Assembly: GCA_000526575.1 (NCBI GenBank)
Contig: JAGI01000002.1
Coordinates: 1-64,000, forward strand
Reading direction: 5' to 3'
Length of the DNA stretch: 64,000 bases
From: Clostridium sp. 12(A)
GTDB lineage: Bacteria; Bacillota; Clostridia; Lachnospirales; Lachnospiraceae
Shown here: in pieces, positions 18,442 through 26,513 of the stretch
Layout: every line of letters starts with the position of its first letter
Position numbering within the stretch: the stretch's first letter is position 1
Translations under genes and position numbers: made by a program
The notes under the pieces: model-generated
Told to the model about the DNA's origin: nothing
Database searches by the model: none
Seen by the model: only the letters and a program-made list of their open reading frames with translations

Positions 18442-19764
18442 ATGGAAAATAATAAAAATTATATTATATTTTGGCTGGGACAATCCATGTCGCAGCTCGG
18501 AAGTGCAATGACATCATTTGCCCTGACAATATGGGCTTATGAAAGAACACAGTCTGCAATGACAGTCTCACTTATGACATTTTGCACGTATTTACCATAC
18601 ATAGTAATCAGCATTTTTGCAGGCGCCTTTATAGACAGACATTCTAAAAAGAGTATCCTAATTATATCAGATACGATTGCAGCCTTATTAACCGTAGGAG
18701 TTTTCTTTGCTCTGAGGCAAAATCAGCTAACCATAGAACATATCTATGCGGTTAATACCCTGATAGGATGCTCCAATGCTTTTCAGTCTCCGGCATCTGC
18801 CATTGTTACCGGAATATTGATACCTGCCGGACAGTATAAAAAGGCAAGCGGTCTTCAATCATTCTCAAGCAATCTAATCATGGTTACAGCCCCTATGTTA
18901 TCTGGAATGATTACAGGGGCAGCAGGGCTTTCGCCTGTTTTATTGGCAGACTTAATTACATTTATATTTTGCATGCTTACATTAATCGTGATCCCAGTGA
19001 AACAGCCTTCTCTAAATGAGGAAAAGACAAAAGTGCGGGGTATGATAATTAGCAGTCTGAAGGAGGGCATTTCATTACTAAACAATGAAAAAGGGATACT
19101 GCACATTATGATAAGTCTGGCAATTATTAATTTCTTTTCCAGACTGACGTATGAAAATATCTTATCACCAATGATTTTAGCCAGGAGCGGAAATGATATT
19201 AAGGCACTCTCTTTTATAAGCGGAGTAATGGGGGCAGGAGGTATCATAGGAGGGATTATGGTTACATGTGGAAGAGCCAAAGCCAATCCGATTAAGCTTA
19301 TTTATGTTTCTGCTGGAATATCATTCCTGTTTGGAGACCTAATTATGGGAAGCGGCCAAAGTATATTTGCATGGTCTTTAGCTGGCTTAGGAGCAAGCAT
19401 TCCAATTCCGTATATCATAGCTGGACAGTCCATAATTTTATACCAGATGATTCCGCAGAGTAAGCAAGGAAGCATCTTTGCACTTCGTAATGCAATTCAA
19501 TATTCCACCATTCCAGCAGGGATACTTTTAGGTGGCTATCTGGCAGATTTCGCATATGAACCATTTATGATGTCTGACCACCCTATCGCAGGTTTATTAC
19601 ATAAGGTCGTAGGAACTGGAGCAGGAGGTGGTATGGCGGTCATGTTTCTTTGTACCGGTATTCTGGGGACATTCTCTTGTATTGCTGGATATAAAAACAG
19701 GCATATTAAAGTGTTGGCAAAACAACTGATGGATAAGAAGGATTCAGACAGAACTTCAAGGTAA
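18442..19764 (+). CDS. MFS efflux transporter, macrolide-efflux (Mef)-like
   Basis: This 440-residue protein has about twelve membrane helices and the N-terminal FWLGQSMSQLGSAMTSFALTIW segment characteristic of Mef-type/MFS_3 exporters, which expel macrolides or other antibiotics by proton antiport. GAFIDRHSKKSILI between helices 2 and 3 is the family version of MFS motif A. The ATG is preceded by GGAAAGAGAACA, which lies in a hairpin (see the attenuator). It is transcribed alone; the next gene follows after ~110 bases. A drug-inducible leader strongly suggests a ribosome-targeting antibiotic as substrate, but this is inference. Confidence 0.8.
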   Translation: MENNKNYIIFWLGQSMSQLGSAMTSFALTIWAYERTQSAMTVSLMTFCTYLPYIVISIFAGAFIDRHSKKSILIISDTIAALLTVGVFFALRQNQLTIEHIYAVNTLIGCSNAFQSPASAIVTGILIPAGQYKKASGLQSFSSNLIMVTAPMLSGMITGAAGLSPVLLADLITFIFCMLTLIVIPVKQPSLNEEKTKVRGMIISSLKEGISLLNNEKGILHIMISLAIINFFSRLTYENILSPMILARSGNDIKALSFISGVMGAGGIIGGIMVTCGRAKANPIKLIYVSAGISFLFGDLIMGSGQSIFAWSLAGLGASIPIPYIIAGQSIILYQMIPQSKQGSIFALRNAIQYSTIPAGILLGGYLADFAYEPFMMSDHPIAGLLHKVVGTGAGGGMAVMFLCTGILGTFSCIAGYKNRHIKVLAKQLMDKKDSDRTSR

Positions 19765-19876
19765 TCAAATTATAATGTTAAATATTCGTTATATTTACTG
19801 GTAATCCTATTTCTATCGTGTTACAATTGCAGAAACAAACAGGGATAGAACAAGAATCATGTGGGGGATGCCGAAT

Positions 19877-20863
19877 ATGAAAAAGTGGGTTTACGGATGT
19901 ATGACATGCTCATTAATAAGTCTCTTGGTGTTTCAGACGAAATATTTTAATAAGCAAAAAGCCATGATTTTGGAAACAGAATATTCAAGTCATGAAATCT
20001 TGACCCATTCGGCTGACCCTACAGTAAATACACCAATAAGTGACAATGAGGAACGTACAATTTCTGTCAATAGCACAACAATAAAAAAGACTTTGATCCA
20101 TTCTGCTGGAACAACGCTGGAGGAACGATTTGCTCCCCCTGATGGCTTTGTCAGAGTGGAAAAACCATTGGGCAGCTTTCAGGGATATTTAAGAAAATAC
20201 GAACTCAAACCGGATAAGAGCCCTGTACTTTTGCATGATGGAAGCGAAAAGAGAAATCAAAAGGCCCATGCTGCAGTTTTCTCAATGCCATTAGTAAATG
20301 GGGATTTACAGCAGTGTGCAGACAGTGTCATTCGTATGTATGGGGAATATCTATGGTCGGTCGGTGCATTTAAAGACATTTCATTTCAGCTCACCAATGG
20401 CTTTCTCATGGATTATTCTTCCTGGAGAGAGGGAAAGCGCCTGTCAGTGGAAGGAAATAAAGTTTGGTGGGAAAAGCGGGCTTCTTATGATGACTCCAAA
20501 GAAAGTCTGATAAAATATTTAAGGCAGGTTATGATTTATGCGGGAACTATTTCCCTTGAAAGAGAGAGCAGCAGTGTTGATTTAACACAGCTATTATCGG
20601 GAGATCTGCTGATCCGAGGAGGAAGCCCCGGTCATTGTGTTATGGTGGTTGATGTAGCAGAGGATGAAACAGGAAATAAATGCTTTCTTCTCGCCCAGGG
20701 ATACATGCCTGCTCAGGATTTTCACGTTCTTAATAATCCTCTCCATGAAGACGATCCATGGTATTATGTTACAGAAATAAAAGATTCTATTGTTACTCCG
20801 GAGTATACATTTGGGATTGATGATTTAAAGCGTTGGAAAGTATTTATGGAATCGATTAAATGA
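19877..20863 (+). CDS. DUF4846-domain secreted/membrane-anchored protein
   Basis: The 328-residue protein starts with a short basic end and one hydrophobic helix (residues ~3-20), probably an uncleaved anchor or signal. A low-complexity spacer is followed by a globular domain from ~85 that matches the DUF4846 pattern: PPDGFVRVE, FQGYLRKYELKP, QCADSVIRMYGEYLW, GDLLIRGGSPGHCVMVVDVA. The family has no established function; the conserved GSPGHCVMVVD segment with Cys/His invites comparison with cysteine-peptidase-like folds. Two ATGs lie upstream in frame; 19877 is chosen because GGGGG is nine bases upstream, but the start is uncertain. It has no clear partner gene. Confidence 0.65.
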   Translation: MKKWVYGCMTCSLISLLVFQTKYFNKQKAMILETEYSSHEILTHSADPTVNTPISDNEERTISVNSTTIKKTLIHSAGTTLEERFAPPDGFVRVEKPLGSFQGYLRKYELKPDKSPVLLHDGSEKRNQKAHAAVFSMPLVNGDLQQCADSVIRMYGEYLWSVGAFKDISFQLTNGFLMDYSSWREGKRLSVEGNKVWWEKRASYDDSKESLIKYLRQVMIYAGTISLERESSSVDLTQLLSGDLLIRGGSPGHCVMVVDVAEDETGNKCFLLAQGYMPAQDFHVLNNPLHEDDPWYYVTEIKDSIVTPEYTFGIDDLKRWKVFMESIK

Positions 20864-20979
20864 TTAGAAGCGGTTCTTTTTTGAAGTAAAATAAGTATAA
20901 AATATTCAAATAAAATGTCTGGGAATATTTAAAAGAGATTTTTTATATTTGACAGGAACAGAAACTTAGATTTAGATAG

Positions 20980-21030
20980 ATGCGTAGAATTTGCAGTCAT
21001 GAAATTGATTTGCATTTTCTACGCATTATT
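20980..21030. terminator. Bidirectional hairpin between DUF4846 and ribU genes
   Basis: ATGCGTAGAA pairs perfectly with TTCTACGCAT; TGCA/TGCA near the loop extends the stem. It lies between two convergent stop codons, with TATTTCATTT on the plus side. Confidence 0.65.
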
Positions 21031-21057
21031 TCATTTAGAAATGAAAGTTAAGTTAAA

Positions 21058-21726
21058 TTAAATGACCCCATTTAAAACAAGAATTACCATAACGATTGTC
21101 ACTAAAATAACTCCTACAATCAGTGTCATGCCTAAACTGATTGTTCCATTTTTACTCGTGTCTTGCGTCTGAAAAGACAGGAGATTAGATTTTCTCAGTG
21201 TAGTAACAAGTGGTTTATAAATAAGAAGAGTCAGGACTGTATTGATACCGCTTTTTAAAAGATTAAATGGTATAATAGCTGGTAACAAAAGTTTTACGAC
21301 AGCTTCCCTGGGGTAGCCCATATAAATAGGTGTAATCAGATAATTCCATAACACCATGACAACTGTCATAAGCAGACAACCGATCACCATACCTACAAAG
21401 CCGCCAGTCATGGAATGGCGTTTTTTATAAAGATAAGCGGCAGGGCAGACAAAGGCAACTGTGGACAAGATATTCATGATCAGGCCAATGATTCCAGTGC
21501 TGCTGATGGTAAACATTTCAATAAAAGAAACGATAACGGATATAATGACGGCTGACATGGGACCAAATATAAATCCTCCAGTCAGTATAATAACGTCTTT
21601 TGGTTCATACTCCAAAAATGGGGCGACCGGGACAATAGGAATTCGGATAATTAAAACGGCTACAAAAGCCAAAGCACATAACATGGCCATTATGGTTATT
21701 TTACTAGTTTTCTTGCTCATATTCAT
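21058..21726 (-). CDS. ribU: ECF transporter S component, riboflavin-specific (RibU)
   Basis: A 222-residue integral membrane protein with six hydrophobic helices, the size and pattern of ECF S components. The N-terminal ALAFVAVLIIRIPIVP region and the EYEPKDVIIL motif match RibU proteins, which bind riboflavin with picomolar-nanomolar affinity and work with the shared EcfAA'T module, not present here. The assignment is strongly supported by the FMN riboswitch in its leader. The ATG at 21724-21726 follows CAGGAGGAAAGTATT; a longer frame starting ten codons upstream would run into the riboswitch terminator. It is a single-gene unit. Confidence 0.92.
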   Translation of the reverse strand: MNMSKKTSKITIMAMLCALAFVAVLIIRIPIVPVAPFLEYEPKDVIILTGGFIFGPMSAVIISVIVSFIEMFTISSTGIIGLIMNILSTVAFVCPAAYLYKKRHSMTGGFVGMVIGCLLMTVVMVLWNYLITPIYMGYPREAVVKLLLPAIIPFNLLKSGINTVLTLLIYKPLVTTLRKSNLLSFQTQDTSKNGTISLGMTLIVGVILVTIVMVILVLNGVI

Positions 21727-21751
21727 AATACTTTCCTCCTGAAAATAAAGT

Positions 21752-21780
21752 AACACCTGAAAGTGTGCCCTTCAGGTGTT
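21752..21780 (-). terminator. Riboswitch-controlled terminator before ribU
   Basis: On the minus strand AACACCTGAA pairs perfectly with TTCAGGTGTT, followed by ACTTTATTTTC. It sits between the FMN aptamer and the ribU ribosome binding site, so it is the likely expression platform: ligand-bound aptamer permits this hairpin and stops transcription. Confidence 0.75.
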
Positions 21781-21813
21781 AATAATAGACAGGTGTATTA
21801 TCTCTATTTAACA

Positions 21814-21921
21814 CATCTTCTTTCATCCAGACTTTACTGTCGGTATTGGAGTTACACCAATTCTGCGTGATACACGCTCGCGGACTTTACCGCCGGTCGG
21901 GAATTTCACCCTGCCCTGAAG
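21814..21921 (-). ncRNA. FMN riboswitch (RFN element)
   Basis: Read leftward, the aptamer shows conserved RFN blocks: CTTCAGGGCAGGGTGAAATT at the 5' end, CCCGACCGGCGGTAAAGTCC, CGCGAGCG, CCGACAGTAAAGTCTGGATG and the closing AGAAGATG. FMN binding switches off the riboflavin transporter gene downstream. Both the blocks and their order are those of the family, so identification is secure. Confidence 0.97.
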
Positions 21922-21948
21922 ACAACTATATGCAAATGTTCTGGATAC

Positions 21949-21976
21949 ATTATATCACCCAATAAAAAAATTGCAA
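21949..21976 (-). promoter_or_regulatory. Promoter of the FMN riboswitch-ribU transcript
   Basis: On the minus strand TTGCAA (21971-21976) and TATAAT (21949-21954) are separated by 16 bases. Transcription would start close to 21942, about 20 bases before the aptamer. The -35 is one arm of a palindrome whose other arm forms the -35 of the tRNA promoter. Confidence 0.6.
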
Positions 21977-21983
21977 GATGTAG

Positions 21984-22012
21984 TTGCAATTTTTTTATTG
22001 GTTTGCTATAAT
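21984..22012 (+). promoter_or_regulatory. Promoter of the tRNA-Ala locus
   Basis: TTGCAA (21984-21989), 17 bases, TATAAT (22007-22012). The start would be near 22019, directly before a truncated tRNA copy, with the intact tRNA ~120 bases further on. The palindrome AAAAAAATTGCAA / TTGCAATTTTTTT (21964-21997) contains both divergent -35 elements. Confidence 0.6.
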
Positions 22013-22021
22013 AGCGTCCAT

Positions 22022-22047
22022 GGGGGTATAGCTCAGCTGGGAGCGCG
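22022..22047 (+). pseudogene. Truncated 5' copy of tRNA-Ala
   Basis: The first 22 bases (GGGGGTATAGCTCAGCTGGG plus AG) are identical to the 5' end of the intact tRNA-Ala at 22139, then similarity ends after losing AG (GGGAGCGCG). It lies at the expected start point of the tRNA promoter, so it appears to be the original 5' end, cut off from its body by an insertion or duplication of about 117 bases. Confidence 0.7.
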
Positions 22048-22138
22048 AGATGTCCGGTAAACGACCCCTCAAAGAAGAAGTAGATTTGAAGAAGTAAAAT
22101 GCTGGAAACCTGCGTAAATAAAGGGTTTTCGGCCATAT

Positions 22139-22211
<73 letters not shown>

Positions 22212-22231
22212 TCGTAAAAGTCTAGTATATA

Positions 22232-22372
22232 CTAGGCTTTTTTATTTTTGTGTTGCATTTCATGTTGCATTGATTCAAAATGTTTTATAGTTACATCTTC
22301 ATATTTCTGCTCATAATCATTAATTGTTCCGCGATAAACCTGCTTTAAGGTTTTATCTGAAGACCACCCTCC
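22232..22372 (-). pseudogene. C-terminal remnant of a tyrosine integrase
   Basis: The minus strand encodes GGWSSDKTLKQVYRGT, then a charged tail ending QHEMQHKNKKA and a TAG stop 21 bases from the tRNA 3' end. The GGWSS..LK.VYRHT pattern is the catalytic-tyrosine segment at the end of many clostridial phage/ICE integrases, and the Met-Gln-His-rich tail is common there. Everything upstream of it is replaced by the hairpin repeat at 22372. About 47 codons remain of an expected ~380. Confidence 0.8.
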
Positions 22373-22440
22373 ACTTAAACAATAAGCCGCAGGCATGAAT
22401 GCTTGTGGCTTAAATTAGAATTTTTAGGGACGGGACACTT
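22372..22440. repeat. Hairpin repeat element, copy 1 of 3
   Basis: Core AATAAGCC(A/G)CAGGC, loop, GCTTGTGGCTTAA followed by TTTTAGGGACGGGACACTTG. The same ~65-base unit occurs at 40464-40535 and 42319-42393. It abuts the broken end of the integrase remnant. Confidence 0.75.
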
Positions 22441-22782
22441 GATAAATCAAGGAAAAAATGGTACATATCATTTAGGTCCAACTTTTGGGGGCCAGTTCAC
22501 AATGTGCCTTTTTATTGATTTAAATTCTACTAATGATTACTTTTAAAAATCAGAAGATATATATTCTGATAGGAGGCAAATGGAGGTAATAACTCTGCTG
22601 CAGAGAGCCTGAGGCAGAAGTATAGAAAAGTTATCCAATTTGACATATTAAAACGGGTAAGTAAAAAATACAGATAATAAAGATAATCATTCGTGTGATT
22701 GATACCGTAGGGTAAATACACATTAATATCTTTTTTATAGCATAAAGTGAGTTATAAAGCCGTTTCGTTTAGAAGATTAATA
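22441..22782. other. Intergenic stretch without recognised gene
   Basis: About 340 AT-rich bases between the hairpin repeat and the end of the histidine kinase gene. I see no coding frame with a ribosome binding site and no strong hairpin. Confidence 0.5.
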
Positions 22783-24303
22783 TTAATTGCTTATATTTAA
22801 GCTTTGGCGAAATTCCGCTTTATCATAATAGGTGTTCAACATAACCTGGGGATAACTGTCGACTATTTCTTTGACAATTTGCAATCCTTTCCCGCTATGT
22901 CCTATCTTATCTGATTTTCTCAGTATCATATGTTCAAACTGATGACCTGCACGTACACTGTTCTTTATAGAGTAAGAGACCAGGTTTTCTTGATTGCGTA
23001 TATTTATATTTATATGTGAGTCAGGGAGGTTTTCACATTCATCGATAGCATTATCCATAAAAATTCCGAGTATCCTTGTCAGATCAATAATATCCATTCC
23101 TAAGAAAAATAAATCTTCATCGATTTGAATATTCAGTGATATATTTACATTGAGATTAAATGCTTGAAATAGTTTCATGTGCAAAAAAGAGCGCAGCGTT
23201 TCGGAAGGAATTTGATACAGCTGCGAAAACTGATAGTTCTTCTCAATCTGATCTAATGCAAATGGATATATTTTTCCTTGATAAAAGATCTTCATTGCAG
23301 AGTCACTGCTTTTTTCTACAAATCCACCCATTGTCATAAAGAGATTTTTGATATCATGACGGAGGTTTTCCATATCTTGAAGATTTTTATTCAAGTTTTG
23401 ATAGTATTCAACTGTGCTCTTTTGTGACTGTTTCATGTAATCTAATGTAATTCGATAATCCTCTATGAAGTATAACATATATACAAATGCTACCTGAAAA
23501 ATCAAAAGAAACAAATGAAAAATATTGATATAAATTAGAAGCAGATCACTAACCGTTCTGGTCAATAGGAATGGAAGCGGTATAACTACAATAGAAATAG
23601 TGGTTATGGCAGCGAAGAAAGAGATTATTTTATCAACAACAATAAATTTTCTGCTAATTCTTCTTGCGGTGATTATAATCCGGTTATACTTTTTGCTAAC
23701 CAGGTAGACTGTTCCAAAAGCAAACAATAAGGCTAAGGTCAAAAATAATACCATTGCTGCTCGGTCCAGCGACTTCCCGGTTTGAAAATGGTACATGATG
23801 TATTCCATGATTGGGAAAAAAATTAATGCTGAGAATGACAGATAAATAAAGGAGATATAAACACTAAGAATTCTTCCCCTCAAGGTACCAGCATTGAGAA
23901 ATTCAAAGGTTAATAATGTAAAAAGAATAAGCAGATACCAACTACCATAACCCATAGTAGTTAAGCTTGAATTTAATAGTCTATAAGGTAACAAAAAAGC
24001 AGCAAAAAGAAATAGAGCGTTTTCAGTCGAAACATCGCATAGCCTTAGCTGTTTAAACTCAATAGAAAATAATGCTGCAGTTACAATAACGAGCAATAAT
24101 TGTGATTTTGAAGTGATATTCCAGATATAGAAAGCCTGCACCAGAACAATTGCAATCCCTATCAGGAATTGTAGTTGTTTTGGTGCTTTTTTGGTTATTG
24201 TCATGCAAAGTAATATAATAAATGAGTGTAAAAAGCTTAGTACAATTTCTATAAATCCTGTACTAAATAAATCTGTTAAGCTACCAACGGGATAAGGCAT
24301 CAT
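22783..24303 (-). CDS. GHKL-type sensor histidine kinase (AgrC-like)
   Basis: The 506-residue protein has six to seven hydrophobic helices in the first ~270 residues, then a cytoplasmic kinase part. The phosphoacceptor is His316 in LRHDIKNLFMTMGG and the ATP-binding GHKL domain has an N-box (GIFMDNAIDECENLP) and G-box (KIGHSGKGLQIVKEIV). This layout is that of AgrC/ComD-like sensors of peptide or membrane signals. It follows the LytTR response regulator gene by 12 bases, forming one leftward operon that is divergent from the lipoprotein-redox operon it may control. The signal is unknown; no autoinducer peptide gene was found nearby. Confidence 0.85.
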   Translation of the reverse strand: MMPYPVGSLTDLFSTGFIEIVLSFLHSFIILLCMTITKKAPKQLQFLIGIAIVLVQAFYIWNITSKSQLLLVIVTAALFSIEFKQLRLCDVSTENALFLFAAFLLPYRLLNSSLTTMGYGSWYLLILFTLLTFEFLNAGTLRGRILSVYISFIYLSFSALIFFPIMEYIMYHFQTGKSLDRAAMVLFLTLALLFAFGTVYLVSKKYNRIIITARRISRKFIVVDKIISFFAAITTISIVVIPLPFLLTRTVSDLLLIYINIFHLFLLIFQVAFVYMLYFIEDYRITLDYMKQSQKSTVEYYQNLNKNLQDMENLRHDIKNLFMTMGGFVEKSSDSAMKIFYQGKIYPFALDQIEKNYQFSQLYQIPSETLRSFLHMKLFQAFNLNVNISLNIQIDEDLFFLGMDIIDLTRILGIFMDNAIDECENLPDSHININIRNQENLVSYSIKNSVRAGHQFEHMILRKSDKIGHSGKGLQIVKEIVDSYPQVMLNTYYDKAEFRQSLNISN

Positions 24304-24315
24304 TATTTCTCCAAT

Positions 24316-25053
24316 CTATTTATTTTTAAAAATATTTTTTTTGCTAATTGCACATGTAACTAATTCTCCATTTGATAATTTTAATTGTCCATCTGCTATG
24401 CCAACAACACAGCGTCTATTCACTACAACGGAACGATGGCTGAGCGCAAAGTCTTCCCCCAATAATTCAAGAGCGTGAGAAATGGAATCTCGTACAGTAA
24501 TTTGTGAACCATCAATAGTGTGATAGCAGATATTATGCGGCTGTCCCTTTAATGTTTCGACATATGCAATTCGTTCAACTGAAATACTTACATATTCGTC
24601 AATACTAATCTGAAGTTCAACTGTATTGCTTGGCACATCGATGGAACTATTTTCTAAATTCATACATTTTGTTAAACAGTTTTCAAATTCCGTTGTCATC
24701 ATTGCTAGGTTAAAATTTTTTTTAATAAAATCAAATGGTTCAACTCCACTTTTTAGGAGTGCCATGCTTTTTTCAATATGGCTTGTGACAAAAACAATTT
24801 TAGCCGGAATTGCTTTTTCACGGAGCTGTTGCGCCAAGTCAATGCCATTTAATTGGTGATTCCCCATATCAAGGTCTAGAAAAAATAAGTAGGAATCGGG
24901 ATTGCTGTTTAAATACGCCAATACCTCTCCGGCCGAAGATGCAAGGCAAGCTATCTCTGCTTCCATCTTTAAAGTACGAATTATATTATTAAGAATATCC
25001 GATATCATGGATAGGGTAAAAGCATCATCGTCGCATACAATTATTTTTAGCAT
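24316..25053 (-). CDS. LytTR-family response regulator
   Basis: The 245-residue protein has a receiver domain (IIVCDDDAF; phosphoacceptor Asp in YLFFLDLDMG) and a C-terminal LytTR DNA-binding domain (~145-245, ERIAYVETLKGQPHNICYHT and LSHRSVVVNRRCV), like AgrA/VirR. LytTR regulators bind pairs of ~9-base direct repeats. ATG 25051-25053 with TAGGAGGTTCGGCC is selected; a longer frame would add 55 residues with no homology. The direct repeats TTTTGTCCTGAA at 25121 and 25141 lie in the divergent promoter region, so it likely controls itself and the redox operon. Confidence 0.88.
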   Translation of the reverse strand: MLKIIVCDDDAFTLSMISDILNNIIRTLKMEAEIACLASSAGEVLAYLNSNPDSYLFFLDLDMGNHQLNGIDLAQQLREKAIPAKIVFVTSHIEKSMALLKSGVEPFDFIKKNFNLAMMTTEFENCLTKCMNLENSSIDVPSNTVELQISIDEYVSISVERIAYVETLKGQPHNICYHTIDGSQITVRDSISHALELLGEDFALSHRSVVVNRRCVVGIADGQLKLSNGELVTCAISKKNIFKNK

Positions 25054-25106
25054 GGCCGAACCTCCTACATAATAAAAAAGCAATAATAAATTATACCATA
25101 TTATTG

Positions 25107-25152
25107 TTTTGTCGCAAATATTTTGTCCTGAATACTGCATTTTTGTCCTGAA
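25107..25152. promoter_or_regulatory. Putative LytTR binding repeats
   Basis: TTTTGTCCTGAA occurs at 25121-25132 and again at 25141-25152, exactly 20 bases apart (about two helical turns). Partial copies of TTTTGTC lie at 25107 and 25210. Direct repeats at this phasing are what LytTR dimers recognise. Confidence 0.5.
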
Positions 25153-25293
25153 CATATTTTTAAAAAAGATGTTTCGAGACGTAAAGCCACTGTTAACGTA
25201 GAAACGCTGTTTTGTCATAATTTTTGTAGTATACTTTGCACTATTACAGGTGAAGCACTTGTGAAAAAACTTTGAATAAAAGGAGAATTATTA

Positions 25294-26376
25294 ATGAAAC
25301 GAATTAAAAATTATGTGGCGATTGCACTGGCTACAGTAACAATTTTAACAACAGTATCTGGTTGTAGTCCTACACAAAAAGTTGAAACAAATGGTGCGCT
25401 TCCAGTAAATTCTGACGGTAATGTTACCACTGAGGTAAAGGAACGGGGACTTAAATTCACCATATCTCAGGAATATATGGATAAAGGTGTCACTTTGGAA
25501 GGGTATAACCAAAACCTGGATGGATACCGCATAGTTAGTATTACATATTATAGTCCGACTGCCACAGAAGCTTTAGAAACAATTATCAATATGGATGAAG
25601 AGAAAAGAACCAAAGAAGTCTCTGATGAGTATACGCAGAAGATATGGAATACAAGCCGTACCATTATGGACATTGTAATGCTGGAAACGGATGAGTATAA
25701 GAAGTTAGTTGACTCTGGAACCAGTTTGGATAAAATTACCGGATATTCACCTTCTGAAGAACTGGGAACCAACGACGGCTATACCTACATTATCTCTATT
25801 CCGGATTTGGATAATGGTGATCTCAGTGAGGATGAAATCAAGCAATATAATCAGTGCAAGGAATATATGAAAACAGTTAAGGAGAATCTTTCTTTTATTC
25901 CGGTTGAATTGGAAAACACAGATACTGTACTTGGAGAAACCATGCCCTCTTTCACAACAAATGATTTAAACGGCAATGCGGTTACAAATGATATTTTTGG
26001 TAAGAAAAAGCTGACGGTTGTTAATGTATGGGGAACTTTCTGCGGTCCTTGTATTGAGGAAATGCCTGAACTTCAAAAGTGGTCTGAAGAAATGTCTGAT
26101 AATGTTCAGATTATTGGCTTGGTAGGTGATATTGAAGGGGAAAATGATAAGAAGCATTTAGACTTAGCGAAAAAGATTGTTAATAAAGCGGGTGTTAATT
26201 TTACAAACTTGATTGCAAACGATGATTTTAAAGACATGATGAGTGGGATTATTGGATTTCCTACAACATTTCTTGTGGATCAGAACGGTGCAATTGTGGG
26301 AGATCCTATTGTCGGAGCTGAAATGGATTCCTACAAATCAGCTGTGGAGGCATACTTAAATGGAAACGCAAACTAA
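25294..26376 (+). CDS. TlpA/ResA-like thioredoxin lipoprotein
   Basis: A 360-residue lipoprotein: signal peptide with lipobox VSGC (Cys24), a ~190-residue unassigned domain, then a C-terminal thioredoxin fold (from ~215) with VWGTFCGPC (Cys250, Cys253) and a cis-Pro segment IIGFPTTFLVD. It would reduce or oxidise thiols outside the membrane. Ribosome binding site is AAAGGAGAATT. It heads an operon with a CXXC mini-protein (17-base overlap), a NapH-like Fe-S membrane protein and an acyltransferase-like protein, suggesting electrons pass from cytoplasmic Fe-S centres across the membrane to this thioredoxin. The function of the N-terminal domain is not recognised. Confidence 0.85.
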   Translation: MKRIKNYVAIALATVTILTTVSGCSPTQKVETNGALPVNSDGNVTTEVKERGLKFTISQEYMDKGVTLEGYNQNLDGYRIVSITYYSPTATEALETIINMDEEKRTKEVSDEYTQKIWNTSRTIMDIVMLETDEYKKLVDSGTSLDKITGYSPSEELGTNDGYTYIISIPDLDNGDLSEDEIKQYNQCKEYMKTVKENLSFIPVELENTDTVLGETMPSFTTNDLNGNAVTNDIFGKKKLTVVNVWGTFCGPCIEEMPELQKWSEEMSDNVQIIGLVGDIEGENDKKHLDLAKKIVNKAGVNFTNLIANDDFKDMMSGIIGFPTTFLVDQNGAIVGDPIVGAEMDSYKSAVEAYLNGNAN

Positions 26377-26509
26377 GAGAAGATTCCTTTCAGCATTTGT
26401 TCTCCTGTTAGCCGCTGCGTTTTTGTGCTTCGGGGTGCAGCGGGGAGAGGTAGCCACTGTTCTTAATAAAGCTGTCAATATCTGTTTAGAGTGTATAGGA
26501 TTGGGGTGA
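26360..26509 (+). CDS. CD1871A-type CXXC mini-protein
   Basis: A 49-residue peptide in the gap between the lipoprotein and the Fe-S protein; it starts inside the lipoprotein gene and ends four bases before the next start. It has a basic start (TQTKRR), one hydrophobic helix (residues ~9-25) and ends with ICLECIGLG, the CXXC close to the C-terminus. This matches the clostridial family described as CD1871A-like CXXC motif-containing proteins, found in the same gene order beside TlpA-like and 4Fe-4S genes. It may relay thiols or ligate a cofactor in the membrane; the role is unknown. Confidence 0.75.
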   Translation: METQTKRRFLSAFVLLLAAAFLCFGVQRGEVATVLNKAVNICLECIGLG

Positions 26510-26513
26510 ACAT

